Shown in pieces: positions 55,645 to 64,000 of a stretch of 64,000 bases of DNA (its first letter is position 1; each line of letters begins with the position of its first letter). The notes under the pieces were generated by a model. That model was given only the letters and a program-made list of their open reading frames with translations. It did not search any database and was not told where the DNA came from. The stretch comes from Aromatoleum toluvorans (lineage in GTDB: Bacteria > Pseudomonadota > Gammaproteobacteria > Burkholderiales > Rhodocyclaceae): assembly GCF_012910905.1 (NCBI RefSeq), contig NZ_WTVN01000013.1, positions 1 to 64,000 of the forward strand. The letters run 5' to 3'. The position numbers were made by a program, and so were the translations under genes.

Positions 55645-56454
55645 ATGAGCGAAGAAAAGTTAACCATCGACCTGAACTTTGACAGTTCGCGAGGGCACTT
55701 CCTGCGCGCAATTCAGCACCAGTTGGACATTGTGACCTTGCTCTTAGCTGGCGCTGCCAAGGTTTCCGAGGAAGAATGCGAGCCACAGGGCTTTCATAAT
55801 TTTAGCCCCGCCCATGGGGCCGCCCTTCCCCACGAGCAGGCTAGATCTAAAGCCGTAGGTTGGTTAAACACATGCTTTCTACGTGACTCAATTGAAGCGA
55901 CGGATCAATTTCTGGGGCGATGCTTATCGTTCTGCTTCGCTATTCAAATAGCAGAAAAAGGTAAGGCAACCACCGCTGATTTAGATGAAATTGTACGGGT
56001 TGCCCCACAGCGCCATCACAAATTGCACTTCCCGGCCAAACTTCAGGAGTTGGAAAAGAAGTACGGGGTCAAACCCAACTTTACTGAGCACGTTCTTTCG
56101 CTAAACAAGCTTAGAACTTGTCTTGTACACCGACTGGGCGTCGTATCCAATCTGGATGCGAATGATGATGATCAATTAGTCGCCAAATGGATTTCCAGCA
56201 AGATGGTCTTGCGAGGCCTTCAAACCGGAACAGAGCTCGTTCTCACAGAGCCAGGTCAGGGGCTTCAGGAGGAGGCCATGCTCGAAATGCATATAGTTGA
56301 GCACGAAAAGGTGTTCCCGGTTGGCTCAAACATCATACTTGAGCCATATGACACATACAGCACCATCTTCACCTTATGGCGTTTTGGCCTTGCCTGCTCT
56401 GAAGCAGTTGAACGGTTCGTTGTTAGCGCGGGCGTTCCTGTGAGAAAGGCATGA
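55645..56454 (+). CDS. HEPN-like hypothetical protein
   Basis: A 269-residue protein with no named match. The segment LNKLRTCLVHRLGVV at about 153-167 contains Arg157-x4-His162, the Rx4-6H pattern of HEPN RNases, in the usual helix-end setting. HEPN proteins act in toxin-antitoxin and abortive-infection systems. The DNA is much less GC-rich than the backbone: bases 55861-55920 have 27 G/C of 60. It follows the ATPase by 126 bases on the same strand, so the two may form a system. Translation starts MSEEKLTIDLNFD. Confidence 0.7.
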   Translation: MSEEKLTIDLNFDSSRGHFLRAIQHQLDIVTLLLAGAAKVSEEECEPQGFHNFSPAHGAALPHEQARSKAVGWLNTCFLRDSIEATDQFLGRCLSFCFAIQIAEKGKATTADLDEIVRVAPQRHHKLHFPAKLQELEKKYGVKPNFTEHVLSLNKLRTCLVHRLGVVSNLDANDDDQLVAKWISSKMVLRGLQTGTELVLTEPGQGLQEEAMLEMHIVEHEKVFPVGSNIILEPYDTYSTIFTLWRFGLACSEAVERFVVSAGVPVRKA

Positions 56455-56496
56455 GCGGCTAAACTGATGGGGCAATCGGACGGCAGCAAGCTGTGT

Positions 56497-56519
56497 GCAC
56501 TGCTGCCGCTCAATCGGCG
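56497..56519 (-). repeat. right arm of 23-base inverted repeat flanking the island
   Basis: Minus strand reads CGCCGATTGAGCGGCAGCAG followed by TGC, one mismatch from the left arm at 52002-52024, about 4.5 kb away. Confidence 0.6.
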
Positions 56520-56727
56520 CCTTCTGACCGACAGCAAGGGCCGACAAGTTTGCATCGGCTGTCCGGCAGGTGTCAGAGCGGAGCCGTCGCTTGAACGGCG
56601 GCTACGCCGGACGGGTGACCGGCAGTAGTTGGGCCGGAAAGAGACTCGCGAAGTTGCTGACCAAGGTCGACGTCCCCGATCGCCGCGAGCCGGCCTGCCT
56701 CTTCAGCAGTGCCGGCGACGAGCACTT

Positions 56728-56817
56728 CGCGTAATTCTCTGCGGCGAAATATTCCGCCAGGCAGGTGCGGGTCACAGGGTCGTCGTCGACCACCAGCACC
56801 TTCGCATCATCGGGCAT
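56728..56817 (-). pseudogene. truncated response-regulator receiver domain
   Basis: From ATG 56817 the minus strand encodes about 30 residues of a receiver domain (DDAKVLVVDDDPVTRTCLAE, then YFAAENY) with the acidic pocket Asp-Asp-Asp. Similarity stops near 56728, and the remaining frame to 56602 has no receiver features: no phosphoacceptor Asp or conserved Lys. The break lies at the island border, so insertion or deletion probably removed the rest of the gene. Confidence 0.65.
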
Positions 56818-56917
56818 TCCCCGGGACTCCTCTCCGCGATATCCATCCTCACGGGGCGGGAACGGCAGCGCCGCCGGCGACATCCCGGTCGGATGTCATG
56901 CCGGCGGCGCGATCCCG

Positions 56918-57616
56918 TCAGTGCCCCTCCACCGCCACCTCGCGAACTATACGACGTTCGGCCGAACCGGCGGGTTCCGCGGGCGCGACGAACACGCCGA
57001 ACTCCTCGGCGGCGTCGAGGATCCAGCTGTACAGGTAGTCCGCGAAGCTGCGACGGATCACGAGTTCCCAGCGCTCTTCATCGACGCGGCGGATGACGGC
57101 CGAGCCCTTCGCGAACACGCTGGAGATGCCCTTCCCGACCGGGAAGGCGCGCGGATGCACGTCGTAGGGCGTGCACTTCATCAGCAGCTCGCGCACCTTG
57201 GGACCGGTGAGCTCGAGCACGGTCTGGCCACCGCTCGTGTTCATCACCGCGTAGTGCCCGGAGAGCTCGCGCCGCAGCGCGGCCTCGGCTTCGAACTCGA
57301 GGCCGGCCGGTACGACGATCAGCCACTCGTCCGGCGACATCCACTGGATGCTGACGCCGCGCGACTCGTCGCGGGCGACCGGCCCCAGTGCGAGCGGCAG
57401 CGCGAGGCCCAGCACGCGCTCGACGCCGCCGCGGAAGGCTTCGTCCTGGGCGTTGCCGCGCAGCACGAGGTGGCCGAGGAAAGGTTTCTCGCGGACTACG
57501 ACGCCGGCGTCACGGGCCGACGACGCGAGTGCGACGTTCACACGCGCCATCGCCAGCGGCGATTCCGACTTCACCGCGCCGCGCGGGTTCAGATCCATTT
57601 GTGCAATCTCAGACAT
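56918..57616 (-). CDS. soxG: sarcosine oxidase gamma subunit
   Basis: Smallest catalytic-core partner of heterotetrameric sarcosine oxidase, 232 residues. SIQWMSPDEWLIVVP and LELTGPKVRELLMKCTPYDV are family features related to the GcvT fold. ATG 57616 has GGAG nine bases upstream and overlaps the soxA stop by eight bases; ATG 57631 is a longer alternative. It is the last gene of the operon, next to the truncated response regulator. Confidence 0.93.
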   Translation of the reverse strand: MSEIAQMDLNPRGAVKSESPLAMARVNVALASSARDAGVVVREKPFLGHLVLRGNAQDEAFRGGVERVLGLALPLALGPVARDESRGVSIQWMSPDEWLIVVPAGLEFEAEAALRRELSGHYAVMNTSGGQTVLELTGPKVRELLMKCTPYDVHPRAFPVGKGISSVFAKGSAVIRRVDEERWELVIRRSFADYLYSWILDAAEEFGVFVAPAEPAGSAERRIVREVAVEGH

Positions 57617-60600
57617 TTTGACGTGCTCCATCGGCGTCGTAGAAGACCGGGCTCACGACCTCGGCCGCATGCACCCGGCCGTCGGCCATCGGCAGATAAA
57701 CGGTTTGCCCCATGCGCTTGGCTCCACCCTTGACGACCGCGAGCGCGAACGAGTGGCCCAGGTTCGGGCTGTAGTAGCTCGACGTGACATGCCCGACCAT
57801 CGGCATCGGAATCGTGATCTCCTTCTCGAGCACGATCTGCGCGCCCTCGTCCAGCACCAGCTTCGGGTCGAGCGGTTTCAGGCCGACGAGCTGCTTGCGG
57901 TCGTCGCGCTTCGTGTCCGGGCGCGTCAGCGCGCGGCGACCGATCCACGAGAACGGCTTCTTGTAGCCGACGCACCACTGCATGCCGAGGTCTTCCGGCG
58001 TCATCGAGCCGTCGGTTTCCTGGCCGACGATGATGAAGCCCTTCTCCGCGCGCAGCACGTGCATGGTCTCGGTGCCGTACGGGGTGAGGCTGTACTTCTC
58101 GCCCTTCTCGAACAGCGCCTTCCACACGTGCATCGCGTGGTTGGCCTGCACGTTGATCTCGTACGAGAGCTCGCCCGTGAAGGAGATGCGGTAGACGCGG
58201 GCGGGAACGCCGGCGACCGTGCCTTCGCGCATGTCCATGAACTTGAAGTTGTCGCGCGACAGGTCGATGTCGTCGGTGAGCTCGGCGAGCAGCTTGCGCG
58301 CGTTCGGGCCGTTGATCGCCATCGCCGCCCAGTGGTCGGTCACGGAGTTGAAGTACACCTCCAGCTCGGGCCACTCGGTCTGGTGCCACAGCTCCATCCA
58401 GTCGAGCACTGCCGCGGCGCCGCCGGTGGTGGTCGTCATGTGGAAGTGGTTGTCGCCGATGCACGCGGTCACGCCGTCGTCCATCACCATGCCGTCGTCC
58501 TTGCACATGAGGCCGTAGCGGCATTTGCCCACGTCGAGCTTGGTCCAGGCGTTGGTGTACAAGCGGTTGAGGAACTCGCGCGCGTCCTTGCCCTGGATCT
58601 CGATCTTGCCCAGCGTCGAGGCGTCGAGGATGCCGACCGATTCGCGCACGGCGCGGCATTCGCGCTGCACGGCCTCGTGCATCGTCTCGTTGCCGCGCGG
58701 GAAGTACCACGGGCGCATCCACTGGCCGACTTCCTCGAACTTGGCTCCGTGCTCGACGTGCCACGCGTGCAGCGCGGTGTAGCGGCGCGGGTCGAAGAAC
58801 TCGCGGCAGTGGCGACCGGTGATCGCGCCGAAGGTGATCGGCGTGTAGTTCGGGCGGAACACGGTGGTGCCGGTCTGCGGGATCGTCTGCTTCAGGCAGC
58901 GCGCGGCGATCGCCATGCCGTTGATGTTGCCGAGCTTGCCCTGGTCGGTGCCGAAGCCCATGCCGGTGTAACGCTTGACGTGCTCGATCGACTCGAAGCC
59001 TTCGCGGGTCGCGAGCTCGATGCCGGCGGCGGTGACGTCGTTCTGCGGATCGACGAACTGCTTCGGGGCGCGCATCGCGGGCTTCACGTGCGGCACCTGA
59101 TACAGCGCCACCGCCCTGCCCTCGCGGACCTTAGCGACCTTGGGCAGCGCGGGCGCTTCGACCTGGAAGCCGGTGCGCTGCGCCGCTGCAACACCCGCGG
59201 CGGCGCCGTCGGCGAGCGCCTCGGCAATCGCGCCCTTGCCCTGCACACCACCCACCGGGGTCATGCCCGGCACCTTGCCGGGGACGAAGCCGAGGATGTC
59301 GTCACGCCACTCGGGGCGCGCGCCGGTGTGTGCGGCCAGATGCACGACCGGGCTGTAGCCGCCCGAGCTCGCGATGGTGTCGCAGGACAGCGTCTCGACG
59401 CGGCCGGCGACCTTGAAACCGCCGATGTCGATGCGGGCGACCTGCGCGCCGCTGACGCGCTTCTTGCCGTTCGCCTCGATCACCGCAGAACCGGGGATGA
59501 TGCGGATGTTGCGCGAACGCGCCTCATTGACGAGGTCGCCGTCCGGATGCTCGCGCGCATCGACGATCGCGACCACTTCGCGGCCGGCGTCGTGCCAGTC
59601 GAGCGCGGCGCGGTAGGCGTGGTCGTTGGAGGTCGACAGCACGAGGCGGCGGCCCGGGACGACGGCGTAGCGGCGGATGTAGGTCGACACCGCGCCGGCC
59701 ACCATGTTGCCCGGCACGTCGTTGTGCGAGAACACCAGCGGACGCTCGTGCGTGCCGGTCGCGAGGATCACTTCGCCGGCGCGCACGCGGTGCATCCGGG
59801 CGCGCACCTGGCGGCGGCCGTTGATGCTCGGCGCGAGGTCGGCGAGATGCTCGGTGCGGCGCTCGTGCAGCGTCACGAAGTTGTGGTCGTGGTATCCGTT
59901 CGCGGTGGTGCGCGGCAGCAGCAGCACTTCGGGCATGGTCGCAAGCTCGGCGAGCACCGAGGCGACCCACGCGGAGGCCGGGCGGCCGTCGATCAGCTCG
60001 CGGGAATCGAGGAGCGAACCGCCCATCTCTTCCTGTTCGTCGCACAGGATCACGCGCGCACCGCTGCGGCCTGCCGCCAGCGCGGCGGCGAGGCCCGCGG
60101 GGCCGGCGCCGATCACCAACACGTCACAGTGACGGTTGATGTGATCGTAGATGTCCGGATCCTTCTCCTTCGGCGTGCGGCCGAGGCCGGCGGCCTTGCG
60201 GATGTACTTCTCGTACTTCGGCCACATCGACGCGGGCGCCATGAAGGTCTTGTAGTAGAAGCCCGGGGGCATGAACTTGCCGCCGACGCTGCCGATCACG
60301 CCCATCAGGTCCTTGTCGACGTTCGGCCAGCCGTTGGTGCTCGCGGCGACCAGGCCGCCGTACAGCGCCTGCTGCGTCGCGCGCACGTTCGGCACCTGGG
60401 CCGCTTCGCTCGCGCCGAGCTGCACGACCGCATTCGGCTCCTCGGCGCCGGCGGCGACGATGCCGCGCGGGCGGGAGTATTTGAAGCTGCGATTGACGAC
60501 ATCGACGGCGTTGGCGAGCAGCGCGGATGCGAGCGTGTCGCCGGCGAAGCCCTGGAGTTCGACGCCGTTGAAGGTGAAGCGCAGCGGGCGGCTGCGGTCG

Positions 60601-60638
60601 ATGCGGCCTCCGGTGCCGAGTCGGTTCTGTTGGCTCAT
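57609..60638 (-). CDS. soxA: sarcosine oxidase alpha subunit
   Basis: Large subunit of 1009 residues. The N-terminus has a 2Fe-2S-ferredoxin-like fold without its cysteines (RFTFNGVELQGFAGDTLASA). A dinucleotide site DVLVIGAGPAGLAAALAAGR is near 175, and the C-terminal 380 residues are a GcvT-type folate-binding domain (YRISFTGELSYEINV; FIIVGQETDGSMTPEDLGMQ). The tetramer oxidises sarcosine to glycine, transferring the methyl carbon to tetrahydrofolate as methylene-THF. The stop overlaps soxG and the start overlaps soxD (ATGA). Confidence 0.96.
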   Translation of the reverse strand: MSQQNRLGTGGRIDRSRPLRFTFNGVELQGFAGDTLASALLANAVDVVNRSFKYSRPRGIVAAGAEEPNAVVQLGASEAAQVPNVRATQQALYGGLVAASTNGWPNVDKDLMGVIGSVGGKFMPPGFYYKTFMAPASMWPKYEKYIRKAAGLGRTPKEKDPDIYDHINRHCDVLVIGAGPAGLAAALAAGRSGARVILCDEQEEMGGSLLDSRELIDGRPASAWVASVLAELATMPEVLLLPRTTANGYHDHNFVTLHERRTEHLADLAPSINGRRQVRARMHRVRAGEVILATGTHERPLVFSHNDVPGNMVAGAVSTYIRRYAVVPGRRLVLSTSNDHAYRAALDWHDAGREVVAIVDAREHPDGDLVNEARSRNIRIIPGSAVIEANGKKRVSGAQVARIDIGGFKVAGRVETLSCDTIASSGGYSPVVHLAAHTGARPEWRDDILGFVPGKVPGMTPVGGVQGKGAIAEALADGAAAGVAAAQRTGFQVEAPALPKVAKVREGRAVALYQVPHVKPAMRAPKQFVDPQNDVTAAGIELATREGFESIEHVKRYTGMGFGTDQGKLGNINGMAIAARCLKQTIPQTGTTVFRPNYTPITFGAITGRHCREFFDPRRYTALHAWHVEHGAKFEEVGQWMRPWYFPRGNETMHEAVQRECRAVRESVGILDASTLGKIEIQGKDAREFLNRLYTNAWTKLDVGKCRYGLMCKDDGMVMDDGVTACIGDNHFHMTTTTGGAAAVLDWMELWHQTEWPELEVYFNSVTDHWAAMAINGPNARKLLAELTDDIDLSRDNFKFMDMREGTVAGVPARVYRISFTGELSYEINVQANHAMHVWKALFEKGEKYSLTPYGTETMHVLRAEKGFIIVGQETDGSMTPEDLGMQWCVGYKKPFSWIGRRALTRPDTKRDDRKQLVGLKPLDPKLVLDEGAQIVLEKEITIPMPMVGHVTSSYYSPNLGHSFALAVVKGGAKRMGQTVYLPMADGRVHAAEVVSPVFYDADGARQNV

Positions 60639-60946
60639 TTTGCCGCCCCCTTGCTGGAAGAAGCCTGTTTGGTGACGGACGGCTGCTGGCCGACCTTGTA
60701 GGTTTCGTGAATCTGGTAGCTCACGGTGTCACGCGTGATGTTGAAGAACTTGCGGCAGCCGGCGGCGTGGTACCACAGCTCGTGGTGCAGGCCGCGCGGG
60801 TTCTTGCGGAAGAACAGGTAGTTGCCCCAGTCCTCGTCGCTGGTGGCTTCCGGCTCGACCGGGCGCGCGATGTGCGCCTCGCCCTTCGGGCGGAATTCTT
60901 CTTCCTCGCGGTATTCCGCGCAGTGCGGGCAGTAGATGTGAAGCAT
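60635..60946 (-). CDS. soxD: sarcosine oxidase delta subunit
   Basis: A 103-residue zinc-binding subunit. Zinc ligands are in IYCPHCAEYREEEEF and in the HAAGCRKFF segment; the central DEDWGNYLFFRKNPRGLHHE is diagnostic. It lies between soxB (14 bases upstream) and soxA (four-base overlap), the standard soxBDAG order. Confidence 0.95.
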   Translation of the reverse strand: MLHIYCPHCAEYREEEEFRPKGEAHIARPVEPEATSDEDWGNYLFFRKNPRGLHHELWYHAAGCRKFFNITRDTVSYQIHETYKVGQQPSVTKQASSSKGAAK

Positions 60947-60960
60947 GTTGTCTGCTCCTG

Positions 60961-62211
60961 TCAGTGCGCGACGCCCGCGGCGCCGTGCTCGTCGATGAGT
61001 TTTCCGGAGATGAAGCGGTCGATGGAGAAAGGTGCCGCGAGCGGATGCGCCTTGCCGGCCGCGAGCGTCGCTGCGAACACGTTCCCCGAACCGGGCGTCG
61101 CCTTGAAGCCGCCGGTACCCCAGCCGCAGTTGAAGAACAGGCCGCCGACGGGCGTCGCCGAGATGATCGGGCAGGCGTCCGGGCAGGTATCGACGATGCC
61201 GCCCCACTGGCGGTTCATGCGCACGCGGGAGAAGATCGGGAACATCTCGACGATGGCCTGCAGCGTGTGCTCGATGGTCGAGTAGCTGCCGCGCTGGCCG
61301 TAGCCGTTGTAGCCGTCGATGCCGGCGCCGATCACGAGGTCGCCCTTGTCCGACTGGCTGACGTAGCCGTGCACCTTGTTCGACATCACGACGGTGTCGA
61401 GGATGGGCTTCATCGGCTCGGATACGAGCGCCTGCAGCGGGTGCGATTCGACCGGCAGCTTGAAACCGGCCATGTTGGCGAGCACGCCCGAATTGCCTGC
61501 GGTGACGACGCCCACGGTGTCGGCCGCGATGAAGCCGCGGTTGGTCTCGACGCCGACGACCTTGTTGCCATTTTTTCGGATACCGGTGACTTCGGTCTGC
61601 TGCAGCATATCCACGCCGCGCGAGTCGGCACCGCGGGCGAAGCCCCAGGCCACCGCGTCATGGCGTGCGACGCCGCCGCGCGGCTGCCAGGAGGCGCCCA
61701 GCACCGGGTAGCGCGTGTTGCGCGACAGATCCATGATCGGCACGATTTCCTGGATCTGATTCACGTCCAGCACCTCGCCGTCGATGCCGTTGAGGCGGTT
61801 GGCGTTCACGCGGCGGTGGATGTCGCGCATGTCTTGCAGCGTGTGGCCCAGGTTCATGACGCCGCGCTGGGAATACATCACGTTGTAGTTGAGGTCCTGC
61901 GACAGGCCTTCCCACAGCTTCATCGCGTGCTCGTAGAGCCACGCGGCCTCGTCCCACAGGTAGTTGGAGCGCACGATGGTGGTGTTGCGCGCGGTGTTGC
62001 CGCCGCCCAGCCAGCCCTTCTCGACCACGGCCACGTTGGTGATGCCGTGTTCCTTGGCGAGGTAGTAGGCGGTCGCCAGGCCATGACCGCCGCCGCCGAC
62101 GATCACGATGTCGTACTTCTTCTTGGGGGTCGGGTTGCGCCAGGCGCGCTGCCAGTTTTCGTGGTAACTGAGCGCGTGCTTGACGAGCCCGAAGCCGGAA
62201 TAGTGCTGCAT
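60961..62211 (-). CDS. soxB: sarcosine oxidase beta subunit
   Basis: Catalytic FAD subunit of 416 residues. The Rossmann motif [20 protein letters not shown] is at about 35-54, with [18 protein letters not shown] after it. The [17 protein letters not shown] segment near the end fits the FAD/substrate site. It begins the soxBDAG block, 49 bases after sdaA, and probably shares a transcript with glyA and sdaA. Confidence 0.96.
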   Translation of the reverse strand: MQHYSGFGLVKHALSYHENWQRAWRNPTPKKKYDIVIVGGGGHGLATAYYLAKEHGITNVAVVEKGWLGGGNTARNTTIVRSNYLWDEAAWLYEHAMKLWEGLSQDLNYNVMYSQRGVMNLGHTLQDMRDIHRRVNANRLNGIDGEVLDVNQIQEIVPIMDLSRNTRYPVLGASWQPRGGVARHDAVAWGFARGADSRGVDMLQQTEVTGIRKNGNKVVGVETNRGFIAADTVGVVTAGNSGVLANMAGFKLPVESHPLQALVSEPMKPILDTVVMSNKVHGYVSQSDKGDLVIGAGIDGYNGYGQRGSYSTIEHTLQAIVEMFPIFSRVRMNRQWGGIVDTCPDACPIISATPVGGLFFNCGWGTGGFKATPGSGNVFAATLAAGKAHPLAAPFSIDRFISGKLIDEHGAAGVAH

Positions 62212-62260
62212 GACTCTATCTCCTTGAAGTGTGGTTTTCGCCGTCGAAGTCAGCCATCGA

Positions 62261-63640
<1,380 letters not shown>

Positions 63641-63662
63641 GACGTGTCGCTCCGTCGGTCGT

Positions 63663-64000
63663 TCAGCGGCTGGCCGGGTAGACCGGGAAGCGCGCGCACA
63701 AGGCCGAGACCTTCTCGCGCACCGCGGCGCTCACGGACTGGTCGTCGATGTTGTCGAGCACATCGCAGATCCAGTTCGTGAGTTCCTTCGCCTCGGCTTC
63801 CTTCAGGCCGCGCGTCGTGATCGCGGGCGTGCCGATGCGGATGCCGCTGGTGACGAAGGGCGACTGCGGGTCGTTCGGCACGGCGTTCTTGTTGACGGTG
63901 ATGTGGGCCGAACCCAGCGCCGCGTCGGCCTGCTTGCCGGTGAGGCCCTTGGCGACGAGATCGACGAGGAACAGGTGGTCGTCGGTGCCGCCGGAGACGA
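63663..64000 (-). CDS. glyA: serine hydroxymethyltransferase, C-terminal part (runs off window)
   Basis: The last 112 or so codons of GlyA. Reading from the window edge gives [13 protein letters not shown], then [20 protein letters not shown] and [14 protein letters not shown], all GlyA signatures. The rest, including the PLP lysine, lies beyond base 64000. It is the first visible gene of the glyA-sdaA-soxBDAG group, 22 bases upstream of sdaA. Confidence 0.96.
   Translation of the reverse strand, partial: VSGGTDDHLFLVDLVAKGLTGKQADAALGSAHITVNKNAVPNDPQSPFVTSGIRIGTPAITTRGLKEAEAKELTNWICDVLDNIDDQSVSAAVREKVSALCARFPVYPASR

Larger units (their letters stand above)
56455..56917. other. 463-base right border of the accessory island
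   Basis: It contains the right inverted-repeat arm and a broken response-regulator start on the minus strand; no intact gene. Confidence 0.6.

Noticed and set aside
57348-60701. 1117-codon open frame on the plus strand
   Set aside because: It lies antisense to soxA and soxG, is composed of low-complexity Arg/Ala/Val/His sequence and has no family features; long antisense frames are expected at this GC content.

Overview
The window is GC-rich, densely coded chromosomal DNA of a betaproteobacterium. The gene families and operon styles fit Rhodocyclales (Azoarcus/Thauera-like) best, but no marker gene here proves the genus. It reads as a facultative methylotroph and autotroph: methanol oxidation by a lanthanide-type XoxF, formaldehyde oxidation on tetrahydromethanopterin (H4MPT) and methylofuran, and carbon fixation by the Calvin cycle. 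No MxaF and no serine-cycle signature genes (mtdA, hprA, mcl) are seen.

Layout. 0.1-6.2 kb: Calvin operon cbbL-S-X-F-P (form IC, red-type RuBisCO) with divergent cbbR. 6.2-10.3 kb: operon pabB, HAD phosphatase, PLP decarboxylase, folE (pterin and pABA supply plus two enzymes of unknown substrate). 10.4-15.8 kb: fhcB-A-D-C (formyltransferase/hydrolase complex) and a divergent fae paralogue. 16.2-24.5 kb: mxaD-like gene, a small secreted protein, then on the minus strand xoxF-xoxG-xoxJ and a five-gene periplasmic quinoprotein accessory set (two metallohydrolases, a SoxYZ fusion, two small exported proteins). 24.9-28.3 kb: a HisA-like gene diverging at the very start codon from mfnD-mfnF-mfnE (methylofuran synthesis). 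28.3-32.6 kb: an exporter, an AraC-type regulator and an amino-acid ABC transporter, apparently unrelated to C1 metabolism. 32.6-38.0 kb: a sigma-54 activator followed by dmrB, a dihydropteroate-synthase-like gene, a DUF447 gene and mfnB. 38.4-47.7 kb: folB, canonical fae, and the long operon mptG-mtdB-(ATP-grasp)-mch-mptN-(citG-like), then cobD and a second folB. 47.9-51.7 kb: persulfide dioxygenase-rhodanese fusion and the metNIQ methionine transporter. 52.0-56.5 kb: a lower-GC accessory island with an RloC-like ATPase and a HEPN-like protein, flanked by a 23-base inverted repeat and bordered by a truncated response regulator. 56.9-64.0 kb: sarcosine oxidase soxBDAG with sdaA and the 3' end of glyA.

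The most interesting signal is regulatory. xoxF, fhcB and mptG, heads of three separate C1 operons, each carry a -24/-12 sigma-54 promoter match; those of xoxF and fhcB are identical in 14 of 15 bases. All three also carry an upstream dyad of the form TKACA-N3-TGTCCCGT; the fhc and mptG copies match in 16 of 18 bases at almost the same distance from the start codon. A GAF-AAA-Fis sigma-54 activator lies in the same window and is the natural candidate regulator. This predicts one sigma-54 regulon for the whole methanol-to-formate pathway.

Limits: family assignments come from reading motifs by eye; no database search, alignment or structure prediction was run.
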